A DNA stretch of 57,750 bases from NCBI GenBank assembly GCA_002688925.1, contig NZEC01000002.1, forward strand, positions 6,242-63,991. Direction: 5' to 3'. This stretch comes from an archaeon. Lineage in GTDB: Archaea > Nanobdellota > Nanobdellia > Woesearchaeales > GW2011-AR4. Under the pieces are notes generated by a model. The model did no database searches. It was given only the letters and a program-made list of their open reading frames with translations, and was not told where the DNA came from. Positions 8,092 through 16,915 of this stretch are shown piece after piece. Numbering within the stretch: the first letter of the stretch is position 1; each line of letters begins with the position of its first letter. The translations under genes were made by a program, and so were the position numbers.

Positions 8092-9999
8092 TTACTTTAC
8101 ATAAGGGACATCCTTGCGGAATTTGATTCCATGGACATAAATATAGTTCCAGAATAATCCTTTTTTTCTTGTTACATAAACAGAAAATCCAGACTTCCTG
8201 AAAACTTTTTCAATAACCTCATCTTTGCTGAGCCACTCAACATTAGGTATAATTCTGAAAAAATCAGCATAATCGACAAAAACAATTTTTCCGCCATACG
8301 GCAATAATTCCCACATCTCCTTCAGAACCTTCTTGACGTCCTGCAGATACCCCATCATCCCCATGCTTACAATGGCATCAACCTTTGGAATATCAGGATG
8401 TACCCTGTTCATCTGGTGCTCGTCAGGAATCACTATAACATGCTCATGCCCTTTCTTCTTTAGCCTGTTATGCGTGATTTTTACTTCTTTTCTGGATATG
8501 TCCGTAGCATATATGATTCCCCTGGGCTTTACTTTTTTTGCCAAATCCAAAGTAAGTGTTCCAACTGAGCATCCAAATTCCAAAACCGTTTTGTCTTTAA
8601 TCTGCCCTAAAAGAGCCAATATTTCTTTTCTTACGCTTTTTGGAAGTATAAAATTTTCACTAAGAAGAGTAAGGTATGCAAAAGAATCATTTACTTTTAC
8701 AATCGAATCAGGATCATGGTACATTTTAAGAAGAAAATAAATTGGGATGCCGACTAAAAGAAATGAAAAGCCGATTTTAACGAAGTTCAACGCATTTTTT
8801 TCTGTAAAAAACCACACGCCTATCAGGATAATATTGACAATAATAATCAGGGATGCAACAGCCTTGCCAAAAGGAACCTTAAAATATCTTTTTATTTCCG
8901 GCCTTTTGAACCTCAGCACTAATAATGACAATATAACAGCAGAATATATTAAAAATACCATTGGCAATAGCAGGGTTAGCAGGAGATTATAAGAGCCGGA
9001 AGCAAGCACTATAAAAATGGAAGTAACTATTGTTTGGAATATGATAGCCTTGTAAGGCGTATTGTACTTGGGATGCACATCGCTTAATTGCGTGATAAAT
9101 AATTTATCTCTTGCCAAAGCCAGCAACAGCCTTGGAGAGCTTACAATCCAGCCTGCTGCAGCGCCTATGATAACAAGATAGGTTCCCAGGGTCACAATAT
9201 ACATTCCAGTCCCGCCAAACATGCTATTGGCAAGGTCTGCTAAAGGCGCAGTAGAGCCTCCGAAAATCTTCCAGGGAATAACACCAAGAGAAGAAATAAC
9301 TAATAAAATGCTTATCAGGGCTATTATTCCTGTTGCTATTACAAGAACCTTTGGAATTACCCTTTCAGCATCTTTAGTTTCTTCTGCTAAAAAAGTCGTT
9401 GTTTCCCAGCCAAAAAATGTCTCTGAAATGAAAAAGACTGTAAGAAAAACTGCAGAGAACGGAAAAACAAAGAATGGCGAAAAATTGCCCGGTTGAAAGT
9501 TGAAAAACCCGGATATTATCAAGGATAAAAGCAATATCAGGTTAATAATTGCGAAAGTTATTAGCGTAACAGCGCTTGTTTTCATCCCCCTGAATGCCAT
9601 GAAGTTGAATATCAGCACAAACACTATGGAGATAGAGACTAAAATAATTTTGTCTGCATATGGGATAAGGTATTGAATTGCCCCCACAATAAGCATTGCA
9701 GTGGTAATATTTCCTATCAGCCATGCTGTCCAGCCGACTAAAAATGAGGTAAATTTGCCAAAAGCCTGCTTTGCGAATTCATAAACTCCTCCTGCCTTGG
9801 GAAACATCGAGACAAGTTCTGCAAAGCACATGGCAGTCAGCATTGCAACTATGGAAACCAAAATCCATGATAAAATCGAAGCAGGTCCTGCTATACTTGC
9901 TCCAAGAGCAGGCAAAAAATATATCCCTGTCCCCATAATGGAATTAATTGTGATTAAAAGTATAACTTTAAAGCCCAATACTCTTTTTAGTTCGGTCAT
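8092..9999 (-). CDS. APC-family amino-acid permease fused to a SAM-dependent methyltransferase
   Basis: A 635-residue, two-part protein. Residues 1-425 are an amino acid/polyamine/organocation (APC) transporter with about 12 membrane spans. The first helix carries N-S-I-M-G-T-G-I-Y, the usual substrate-binding kink, and later E-E-T-K-D-A-E-R-V-I-P-K matches the APC loop. Residues 450-625 form a soluble class I methyltransferase: V-L-E-F-G-C-S-V-G-T (472-481, motif I), I-Y-A-T-D-I-S (motif II) and L-L-P-Y-G-G-K-I-V-F-V-D (565-576). The two parts are joined without a stop or frameshift. A TATA box centred about 25 bp before the ATG suggests a leaderless mRNA. Substrates of both halves are unknown. 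Confidence 0.9.
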   Translation of the reverse strand: MTELKRVLGFKVILLITINSIMGTGIYFLPALGASIAGPASILSWILVSIVAMLTAMCFAELVSMFPKAGGVYEFAKQAFGKFTSFLVGWTAWLIGNITTAMLIVGAIQYLIPYADKIILVSISIVFVLIFNFMAFRGMKTSAVTLITFAIINLILLLSLIISGFFNFQPGNFSPFFVFPFSAVFLTVFFISETFFGWETTTFLAEETKDAERVIPKVLVIATGIIALISILLVISSLGVIPWKIFGGSTAPLADLANSMFGGTGMYIVTLGTYLVIIGAAAGWIVSSPRLLLALARDKLFITQLSDVHPKYNTPYKAIIFQTIVTSIFIVLASGSYNLLLTLLLPMVFLIYSAVILSLLVLRFKRPEIKRYFKVPFGKAVASLIIIVNIILIGVWFFTEKNALNFVKIGFSFLLVGIPIYFLLKMYHDPDSIVKVNDSFAYLTLLSENFILPKSVRKEILALLGQIKDKTVLEFGCSVGTLTLDLAKKVKPRGIIYATDISRKEVKITHNRLKKKGHEHVIVIPDEHQMNRVHPDIPKVDAIVSMGMMGYLQDVKKVLKEMWELLPYGGKIVFVDYADFFRIIPNVEWLSKDEVIEKVFRKSGFSVYVTRKKGLFWNYIYVHGIKFRKDVPYVK

Positions 10000-10080
10000 T
10001 AACTAAAAACTCACGCTATTAATATAAAAATGAGTGTATATACTTTTGTGTGGTGACTTAAGATATACCCAAAATAGCAA

Positions 10081-10090
10081 TATTTATAAA
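10081..10090 (+). promoter_or_regulatory. TATA box of alba
   Basis: TATTTATAAA lies 67 bp before the alba ATG, implying a leader of about 45 nt. Unlike most genes here the leader ends in a strong Shine-Dalgarno sequence, GGGAGGT at 10144-10150, seven bases before the start, as expected for an abundantly made chromatin protein. Confidence 0.6.
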
Positions 10091-10156
10091 ATAAATAAGC
10101 TTTTTCTCTCTTGTTAACATTAATGACAACAATATCAGAAATAGGGAGGTAGCAAA

Positions 10157-10438
10157 ATGGATGACAACAATATCTTTATCGGTGGAAAGCCGTTTATGAA
10201 CTATGTGACTGGAGTAGTGATGCAGTTTACAACCAAAAACGCAGAGAGTGTAGTGATAAAAGCCCGAGGAAAGTTCATAAGCAGGGCAGCGGATGTTGCA
10301 GAGGTTGCAAGCAAAAGATTTCTTGAAGGCAGTGTTGGTATAAAGGACATAAAGATAGACAGCGAAGAGTTCAAGAACACCGAAGGCAAGGACATCAGGG
10401 TTTCCACAATGGAGATAACATTAGGCAAGAACCAGTAA
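10157..10438 (+). CDS. albA: DNA/RNA-binding chromatin protein Alba
   Basis: A 93-residue Alba protein. It shows the family pattern of a short N-terminal strand (I-F-I-G-G-K-P), P-x-x-x-Y, then I-K-A-R-G-K-F-I-S-R-A-A-D-V-A-E, and the C-terminal strand with I-R-V-S-T-M-E-I-T-L. Alba dimers coat DNA and also bind RNA. The lysine normally subject to acetylation would be at K11 (I-G-G-K-P). It is monocistronic, with its own TATA box, Shine-Dalgarno and downstream T-tract. Confidence 0.95.
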   Translation: MDDNNIFIGGKPFMNYVTGVVMQFTTKNAESVVIKARGKFISRAADVAEVASKRFLEGSVGIKDIKIDSEEFKNTEGKDIRVSTMEITLGKNQ

Positions 10439-10460
10439 AAACATCAAATAAGGAAATTAA

Positions 10461-10492
10461 ATTTTATCTATCTTTTATTTCTGTTTTTTAAT
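10461..10492 (+). terminator. T-rich intrinsic terminator after alba
   Basis: A run of T clusters (TTTTATC, CTTTTATTTC, GTTTTTTAA) begins about 20 bp after the alba stop. Archaeal RNA polymerase terminates at such oligo-T tracts without needing a hairpin, and none is seen here. Confidence 0.45.
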
Positions 10493-10514
10493 AAATAATA
10501 TAGTATAAATTAAA

Positions 10515-10892
10515 ATGGCTATAAAAAAAGGAATTTACATTTTGATAATTTACCTTAATAAACCAAAAAAAATTAAGATTGGAACTCTTGGAAATATATT
10601 CTTCAAAAAAGGCTATTATTGCTATATAGGCTCTGCCCTGAATAATTTAGAAAAAAGAGTGCAGAGGCATCTAAGCTCTAAAAAGAAAATAAGATGGCAT
10701 ATTGACTATTTACTCAAGCATGCTAAAATAATTAATGTTAAGGTTAAGATCACAAACAGAAAATTAGAATGTTCTGTCAATAAAAAAGTTGAAAAGAATT
10801 CCAAAGAAGTGATAAAATCATTCGGCTCAAGTGATTGCAGATGCAAGGGGCATTTATGGTATTTTGAGAAGAAACCGAATATTAAAATTTAA
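10515..10892 (+). CDS. DUF123 protein of the GIY-YIG type
   Basis: A 125-residue archaeal DUF123 protein. It has G6-I7-Y8 at the start, Y37-I38-G39-S40-A in the second strand, R48 in the following helix, W61-H62-I-D, and the C-terminal F-G-S-S-D-C-R-C-K-G-H-L-W-Y-F block that marks the family. DUF123 occurs alone or fused to endonuclease III. Its relation to GIY-YIG nucleases suggests a nucleic-acid role, but no activity can be assigned from sequence. It follows alba by 76 bp with an AT-rich gap. Confidence 0.85.
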   Translation: MAIKKGIYILIIYLNKPKKIKIGTLGNIFFKKGYYCYIGSALNNLEKRVQRHLSSKKKIRWHIDYLLKHAKIINVKVKITNRKLECSVNKKVEKNSKEVIKSFGSSDCRCKGHLWYFEKKPNIKI

Positions 10893-10927
10893 AAATACAC
10901 AATTGATTAATCTCAAGAATTCAAACA

Positions 10928-12070
10928 TCAACCAACCAAAATCCCGGAATCAATATCTTTCCATGCTTCCATCCCGCCAACAACATAGACTAAATCCTTA
11001 AAGCCATTATTCTTTAAGATATCAATTGCAATGTTGCTTCTTAGGTCAGTCCTGCAGTAAATCACTATCTTTTTATCCTTAAATTTTTCCAGTTCTCCAA
11101 AATCCTTGTTTTTTATCTGGCTTAATGGAACCAATATAGAATCATTAATATTGCTTATACCATGCTCTATCTTCTCCCTTACATCAACCAAAACAAAATC
11201 ATCTTTGTTGTCAATCATCTCTTTTAATTCATCAACTGTAATTTTTTTATTATCATTTTCCTTAACTCCGCAGAACTGCTCATAATCAACAAGTTCCTTA
11301 ATCTTTGGCTCATCACTGCAAATTAGACAGTTCTTATTTTTCCCCAGTTTCAATTCCTTAAAACTCATGCTTAAGGCATTATAGACAAGAAGCCTTCCTG
11401 ATAATATATCTCCTTTCCCTAAAATAATCTTTAGCGCTTCTGTTGCCTGTATAGTTCCAATTACTCCGGGCAAAACTCCCAAAACACCTGCCTCTACACA
11501 GCTCGGAACTAAACCTTGAGGAGGAGGATTCGGAAACAAACACCTGTAACAAGGCCCGTTTTTATAATTAAACACAGAGCTCTGCCCGTCAAACCTGAAA
11601 ATGCTCCCATACACATTAGGCTTATTTAACAATATACAGGCATCATTAACCAAATATCTCGCAGGAAAATTATCAGTTCCATCAATAACAATATCATAAT
11701 TTTTTATTATCTCTAGAGTATTTTTTGAATCAAGCTTTACATTATGCAGATTAACATTAATATTAGGATTAAGCCCAATAATGGATTTTTTTGCGCTTTC
11801 CAATTTAGATTTTCCTATGCCTCTGGTAGAATGAATTATCTGCCTTTGCAGGTTATTTTCCTCAACTTTATCAAAATCAACTAAGCCAATAGTTCCAACA
11901 CCTGCAGCTGCCAGATACAAAGCAGCAGAACTTCCTAAGCCACCGGCACCGATTATAAGCGCCTTAGCTTTCTTTATTTTTTCCTGCCCTTCAATACCTA
12001 CTTCCGGCAGCAATAAATGCCTCGAATACCTGTCCATTTCCTGTTTTGTCAGTCTGTTATTTTCCTCCAT
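10928..12070 (-). CDS. E1-like adenylyltransferase with rhodanese domain (MoeB/ThiF/UbaA-like)
   Basis: A 380-residue enzyme of the MOCS3/Uba4 type. Residues 1-250 are the E1-like domain: G41-A-G-G-L-G-S nucleotide loop, D-G-T-D-N-F-P-A-R-Y, the zinc cysteine pairs C174xxC177 and C248xxC251, and a candidate thioester cysteine C191 in P-S-C-V-E-A-G-V. Residues 280-375 are a rhodanese domain with active-site C339 (I-Y-C-R-T-D-L-R-S). Such fusions adenylate the C-terminal glycine of small ubiquitin-like proteins (SAMP, ThiS/MoaD) and pass sulfur on to make thiocarboxylates for tRNA thiolation or molybdopterin. Which partner it serves here is not shown by the neighbours. Confidence 0.93.
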   Translation of the reverse strand: MEENNRLTKQEMDRYSRHLLLPEVGIEGQEKIKKAKALIIGAGGLGSSAALYLAAAGVGTIGLVDFDKVEENNLQRQIIHSTRGIGKSKLESAKKSIIGLNPNINVNLHNVKLDSKNTLEIIKNYDIVIDGTDNFPARYLVNDACILLNKPNVYGSIFRFDGQSSVFNYKNGPCYRCLFPNPPPQGLVPSCVEAGVLGVLPGVIGTIQATEALKIILGKGDILSGRLLVYNALSMSFKELKLGKNKNCLICSDEPKIKELVDYEQFCGVKENDNKKITVDELKEMIDNKDDFVLVDVREKIEHGISNINDSILVPLSQIKNKDFGELEKFKDKKIVIYCRTDLRSNIAIDILKNNGFKDLVYVVGGMEAWKDIDSGILVG

Positions 12071-12211
12071 TTTAATTAGGTTACATGCTTCGATATTTAT
12101 TTATTTCTGTTATTTTTATGCTTATTTACACAATCAAATTTTTTTACTACCCGTAAAGTTTAAATACTAGTTGTTATTTTATAATAATTACTAATCAAAG
12201 GAGGGGTTTTA

Positions 12212-13303
12212 ATGATAAAAAAAGAAATTATATTTGCATTAATGATTATTTCTGTATTTTTGATAAGTGCATGTGATGTTTATAATAATACCCTTCACGT
12301 AACTGAAGGAGAAGCAGTGGAGATTCCAGAAGAAGATATAATAGTAGAAATTACAGAAGAAACCGATATGGATGAAGAAGCAGTTTCAGAAGCTCCTGAT
12401 GAGGAGGCAGAAGAAGGAACCGATATGGATGAAGAAGCAGTTTCAGAAGCTCCTGATGAGGAGGCAGAAGAAGGAACAGAAGTAGTAATGGAAGAGGAAA
12501 TTTCTGAAGATGCAACAGTTATAATGGTTGATGAAACACAGATGGTAAGCTTAGTGCCTCAAGCCCAGGATCCTGACCAGGATGCGCTTATCTTTACATT
12601 CACAAGCCCTTTAAATGAGAATGGCGAGTGGCAGACAACTTACGGTGATGCAGGCGAATACACAGTTACAGTAACTGTAAGTGATGGCACATTATCCGCA
12701 AGCCAGCAGGTTTTAGTAATAATTAACAGGAAAGAGGAAGCACCTGTTTTTGACAGCTTTAGTCCTGAAGAGCAAGCCATAGAAATTGATGAAACAGGCA
12801 GTGTTGCATTTGATGTGCAGGCTTCAGATTTAAATGATGATGAATTGGCATACTCCTGGAAGCTTGACGGCATAGAATCAGGAAATGAAAATTCCTACCA
12901 ATTGCAGACAACTTATGAGGATTCAGGATCCCATACTGTCAAAGTTACAGTGTCTGATGATATGTTTGACACAGAAAAGATATGGGCAGTTACAGTCAAT
13001 AATGTGAACAGGAAGCCAGTACTTGAAGGAATAGATGACATAGAAGCAGATGAAACAGACATAATTATTGTCAGATTGGACGCAAATGATGCTGATGGAG
13101 ATGAGTTAAGCTATGCAATGGATGATGAGAGGTTTGTGCAGGATGGAAATCTGTTTACATGGGAAACAACCTATGATGATTCAGGGGAGCATTCAGTCAC
13201 AGCAACAGTTTCAGATGGCCAGGATACAACAAGCCAGGAAATTAGTGTTGCTATAGAAAATGTCAACCGGGCTCCAATTATACTGGACATCGTGCAAAAG
13301 TAA
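12212..13303 (+). CDS. Surface lipoprotein with PKD/cadherin-like repeats
   Basis: A 363-residue protein with a signal peptide ending in L-I-S-A-C21 (lipobox), then an acidic linker (residues 25-100) containing two perfect copies of a 19-residue unit, then about three beta-sandwich repeats (roughly 100-170, 175-265, 270-355). Each repeat has the pattern W-x-T-x-Y-x-D-x-G-x-Y/H-x-V-x-V-x-V-S-D-G and ends N-V-N-R-x-P, as in PKD/cadherin-like modules. A TATA box near 12157-12170 and an AAAGGAGGGG Shine-Dalgarno precede it. It is probably a cell-surface adhesin or S-layer-associated protein, co-transcribed with the related gene 20 bp downstream. Confidence 0.8.
   Translation: MIKKEIIFALMIISVFLISACDVYNNTLHVTEGEAVEIPEEDIIVEITEETDMDEEAVSEAPDEEAEEGTDMDEEAVSEAPDEEAEEGTEVVMEEEISEDATVIMVDETQMVSLVPQAQDPDQDALIFTFTSPLNENGEWQTTYGDAGEYTVTVTVSDGTLSASQQVLVIINRKEEAPVFDSFSPEEQAIEIDETGSVAFDVQASDLNDDELAYSWKLDGIESGNENSYQLQTTYEDSGSHTVKVTVSDDMFDTEKIWAVTVNNVNRKPVLEGIDDIEADETDIIIVRLDANDADGDELSYAMDDERFVQDGNLFTWETTYDDSGEHSVTATVSDGQDTTSQEISVAIENVNRAPIILDIVQK
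12362..12475 (+). repeat. Perfect 57-bp tandem duplication in the acidic linker
   Basis: Units 12362-12418 and 12419-12475 are identical at every base and encode the same 19 acidic residues (starting T-D-M-D-E-E). Perfect identity indicates very recent duplication, and unit number may vary between strains. Confidence 0.95.
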
Positions 13304-13323
13304 TGGCTTTTCGCAGATGAAAA

Positions 13324-15213
13324 ATGAAAAAATCAGCAACAATATTTTTAATTTTTTTCTTTATTCTTATATCTTCTGCAAGCTCTTTAAAGACATTTGA
13401 GATAGAAGAGACAGAAAAGATAAGCCTAGTTCCAAAAGTTGAAGATGCAGATCGTGATACACTTATTTACACATTTACAGACCCTTTAGATGGGAATGGC
13501 GAGTGGCAGACAACTTACGGTGATGCAGGCAGCTATAATTCCATTATCACTGTGAGCGATGGAGTTACTGAAGTAAGCGAAGAGATTTTAATAACAGTCA
13601 ATAAGAAGGAAGAAAAGCCTACAATAGATGATTTTAAGCCAAAAGAAGATTCTATAACTATTGATGAAGGCAATAATCTAGAATTTAACATTGTAGCTTC
13701 AGACTTGAATAATGATAAGCTTACTTATGGATGGGAAGTAAATGACAAATTTGTTTCTAATGCCAATGAAATTATATTTGGTACTAATTATGAAGATGCT
13801 GGAGAATATAAGATAAAAGCTGCTGTCAGCGATGGCACATCTAAAGTAACTAAAGAATGGAGTATAAACGTAGCTAATGTTGACCTTACAAATATTTTGG
13901 GGCAGATTAATGATATTACAGTACTGGAAACAGAGACAGCAAGATTAGAGCTGCCTGATTTTAAAAAATACGGCTTAAGCTATAGCATTTCTGAGCCGAT
14001 AGGGGATTTTAATGAATGGAAAACAGACTATGATGATAGTGGAGAATATACTGTAACAGTAGCAGCAGAGGGCAAAGGCTTTAAAGGAGAAAAAGAGGTT
14101 AAGGTTATTGTAAGGAACAAAGACAGGCCCCCGAAATTTGTTGATTTAAAAGATATTTCTATATGGGAAAACCAGGAAGCAAGGATAGAATTAAAAGCCA
14201 GTGATGAAGACAATAATGATGTATTTTTTTCAGCCGAGGACATGCCTGAGAATGCAGCTTTTGAGGGGAATGTTTTTGTTTGGAAGCCTTCCTTTGATTT
14301 TGTGCAGAAAGATAAGGTGTTTGATTATATTTTGGACAAGTTCAGGATTTTCAGAAAAAGCACTATTGTTGTTTTTACAGCCCAAAGCAATGATTTAAGT
14401 GACAGAAAAAGCGTAAAGATAACCGTAAAGGAGGTTAACAGGCCTTTTGTGCTGGAAAATATCGATGATATTGAAGTAGATGAAGGCCAGCAGATTATTA
14501 TCAAGCCTGCTTACAATGACCCTGATAATGACAGAGTTTCTTTTTCATACTCCGGATTTATGGACAGCAACAAGAAAAATGTTGGCTTTGATGATTCTGG
14601 CGAGTATGTTGTTAAAATTACTGCAACTGACGGTGTTTTTACAGAAACAAGGTTCGTTGATGTTAAAGTCAATGATGTGAACAGAAAACCTGTATTTGAT
14701 CAAATAGAAAATGCAGTTGTAACAGAAGATAATGAAATAAGGATTGAATTAAAGGCTAATGATGAAGATAACGATGCTATAGGCTTTTCAACACTAAATT
14801 TGCCTAAAAATGCCAAGCTTAAGGATAATTTATTCATTTGGAAACCTGACTTTGATTTTGTTGAAGGCACTCAAAAAGAATTGACAGTTTTCTTTACCGC
14901 TTCTGATGGAACTGATGAAGTTACACAAAAAGTAAAAATTACAGTTCTAAATAAAAACAGGCCACCAAAATTAGTGAATGCAAGCAACAATCTGATAGCA
15001 AACAAAGACAAGCCAGTGCTATTTGGGATAAATGCAGTTGATGAAGACAGCGATATATTGACTTACGAATGGAAATTCAGCTTTTTTGATGAGTTTACAG
15101 GAGAAAACAACCATCAGAGAATCTTCACAACAACAGGAACAAAAAAAGTAGAAGTAAAGATAAGCGATGGCTTTGAAACTATTTCTAAGGTGTGGAATGT
15201 TGAGGTTGTTTGA
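13324..15213 (+). CDS. Secreted multi-repeat PKD/cadherin-like protein
   Basis: A 629-residue protein with a cleavable-looking signal peptide (M-K-K-S-A-T, hydrophobic core, S-S-A-S-S) and about seven consecutive beta-sandwich repeats of 80-95 residues. They have Y-D-D-S-G-E-Y or Y-G-D-A-G-S-Y turns, D-x-D-x-D calcium-type acidic loops and N-R-x-P linkers. It is a paralogue of the preceding gene: a 37-bp stretch is identical between them (12619-12655 and 13494-13530), pointing to recent duplication or gene conversion. No membrane anchor is seen at the C-terminus, so it may be held by the lipoprotein partner. Confidence 0.8.
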   Translation: MKKSATIFLIFFFILISSASSLKTFEIEETEKISLVPKVEDADRDTLIYTFTDPLDGNGEWQTTYGDAGSYNSIITVSDGVTEVSEEILITVNKKEEKPTIDDFKPKEDSITIDEGNNLEFNIVASDLNNDKLTYGWEVNDKFVSNANEIIFGTNYEDAGEYKIKAAVSDGTSKVTKEWSINVANVDLTNILGQINDITVLETETARLELPDFKKYGLSYSISEPIGDFNEWKTDYDDSGEYTVTVAAEGKGFKGEKEVKVIVRNKDRPPKFVDLKDISIWENQEARIELKASDEDNNDVFFSAEDMPENAAFEGNVFVWKPSFDFVQKDKVFDYILDKFRIFRKSTIVVFTAQSNDLSDRKSVKITVKEVNRPFVLENIDDIEVDEGQQIIIKPAYNDPDNDRVSFSYSGFMDSNKKNVGFDDSGEYVVKITATDGVFTETRFVDVKVNDVNRKPVFDQIENAVVTEDNEIRIELKANDEDNDAIGFSTLNLPKNAKLKDNLFIWKPDFDFVEGTQKELTVFFTASDGTDEVTQKVKITVLNKNRPPKLVNASNNLIANKDKPVLFGINAVDEDSDILTYEWKFSFFDEFTGENNHQRIFTTTGTKKVEVKISDGFETISKVWNVEVV

Positions 15214-15298
15214 TTGATAGTAATAATATAAATAATAATTTAAGATTCATTATATACCAATCAACAACTTTATAAATTTACAAATAATATTTATTTTA

Positions 15299-16849
15299 AT
15301 GCCAACAAAAAAGATTTCTTCTGAAACAGGAAATGCTGCGCTGGATTTAGCTATTGATACCATAAAGATAGGCAAACAAGCATTAGTATTTGCCAACACA
15401 AAAAGAAGCGCAGAGAAAGTAGCAGAGGACATTGCACATAAGATAAAAACAAATGACAAAAAGCTTGCTGATTTGGGCAATAGTGCGCTTAAAGCTCTAT
15501 CCACGCCCACAAAACAGTGCGAAAGGCTTTCCAGATGCGTAAAAAAAGGCATAGCATTCCATCATGCAGGCTTAGTTGCAAAACAAAGGGAATTGATAGA
15601 GGACAATTTCAGGCTTGGAAATATTAAGATAATATGCGCTACTCCCACTCTTGCAGCCGGAATTGATTTGCCAGCTTTCAGGACAATCCTTAAAGACTTA
15701 AGAAGATACACAAGCAGGGGAATGGCTTTAATTCCCGTTCTTGAATATCTGCAGATGTCAGGAAGGGCAGGAAGGCCAAAATACGACAAGTTCGGGGAAG
15801 CAATTATAGCAGCAGCAACTGAAAACGACAAGAAAAAACTGCATGAAACCTATATTTTAGGAATTCCAGAGGACATTTACTCTAAATTAGCTGTTGAGCC
15901 TGTATTAAGGACATACATCCTTAGCTTAATAGCTGTAAATTTTGTGAATACTAAAAAAAACATCCTGGATTTTTTCGGCAAGACTTTCTGGGCATATCAA
16001 TTTATGGACATGGAAAAACTTTCTTTGATAATAGATAAGATGCTTGATCTGTTGAATGGCTGGGAATTTATCCAATACCAAAAAGATGATTTTATGGATG
16101 CTGATAAAATTGATAATTCAAATGTAAAATCTACATTACTGGGAAAAAGAGTGGCTGAGCTTTACATCGATCCTTTAACTGCTTACTTTTTCACTGCATG
16201 CTTCAGGAATGCTTCAGATAAACAAACAAATGAATTCTCATTCCTGCAGATGATATGCCATACTTTAGAGATAAGGCCTTTATTGAGAACAGGAGTCAAG
16301 GAGCAGGAAAAAGTGCAGGAACACTTGCTTAAATTTTCCAGTTTGCTTTTAGAAAAAGAGCCTTCTATGCACGAGCCCGAATATGAAGATTTCATAAACA
16401 GCATAAAAACCGCAATGATGCTGCAGGAATGGATAAATGAGAAAGACGAGCAGTATTTATTAGATCAATTTAACATAAGGCCGGGGGAATTAAGAAACAA
16501 ACTCAATATAGCAGACTGGCTTTTGTACTGCAGCGAAGAAATAAGCAGAATATTACATTATCAATACTTAAGAAAGGAATTAGTAAAATTAAGATTAAGG
16601 CTAAAGCACGGCATTAAAGAGGAATTACTGCCTTTAGTAAGGATAGAAGGCATTGGAAGAGTAAGAGCCAGAAAATTATTCACAAACAAGATAAAAGACC
16701 TAAAAGCTCTAAAGAACACAAACATAACAACATTGTCTCAAATTCTAGGTGGCAAAGTCGCATTAAGCGTAAAGAAGCAGATTGGCCAGGAAACAAAAGA
16801 AATTCCGAAAGGAAAAAGAAAAGGTCAGTTAAGTCTTGAGAAGTATTAG
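15299..16849 (+). CDS. Hel308-type helicase lacking RecA domain 1 (C-terminal half only)
   Basis: A 516-residue protein that begins where helicase domain 2 of Hel308-type superfamily 2 helicases begins. It shows motif IV (A-L-V-F-A-N-T-K-R-S-A, 28-38), motif V (C-A-T-P-T-L-A-A-G-I-D-L-P, 113-125) and motif VI (Q-M-S-G-R-A-G-R-P, 152-160), then the winged-helix and ratchet region and a C-terminal helix-hairpin-helix (I-E-G-I-G-R-V-R-A-R, about 448-457). The Walker A and DEAH motifs of domain 1 are absent. The gene upstream is an unrelated surface protein, and a TATA box (about 15268-15276) sits before this ATG, so it is an independent gene. Either the N-terminal half is encoded elsewhere (a split gene) or the protein has lost ATPase activity. 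Confidence 0.85.
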   Translation: MPTKKISSETGNAALDLAIDTIKIGKQALVFANTKRSAEKVAEDIAHKIKTNDKKLADLGNSALKALSTPTKQCERLSRCVKKGIAFHHAGLVAKQRELIEDNFRLGNIKIICATPTLAAGIDLPAFRTILKDLRRYTSRGMALIPVLEYLQMSGRAGRPKYDKFGEAIIAAATENDKKKLHETYILGIPEDIYSKLAVEPVLRTYILSLIAVNFVNTKKNILDFFGKTFWAYQFMDMEKLSLIIDKMLDLLNGWEFIQYQKDDFMDADKIDNSNVKSTLLGKRVAELYIDPLTAYFFTACFRNASDKQTNEFSFLQMICHTLEIRPLLRTGVKEQEKVQEHLLKFSSLLLEKEPSMHEPEYEDFINSIKTAMMLQEWINEKDEQYLLDQFNIRPGELRNKLNIADWLLYCSEEISRILHYQYLRKELVKLRLRLKHGIKEELLPLVRIEGIGRVRARKLFTNKIKDLKALKNTNITTLSQILGGKVALSVKKQIGQETKEIPKGKRKGQLSLEKY

Positions 16850-16915
16850 TTACTACTTAAAAATGATTATAAAATAGAAAGCTTTAAATAGAAGTAATTC
16901 ATTCTGAACAGTAAG

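Noticed and set aside
15299-16849. Hel308 N-terminal domain hidden by a frameshift upstream
   Set aside because: The sequence before 15299 is a promoter and then the end of an unrelated repeat protein. No Walker A or DEAH coding sequence is seen in any frame there.
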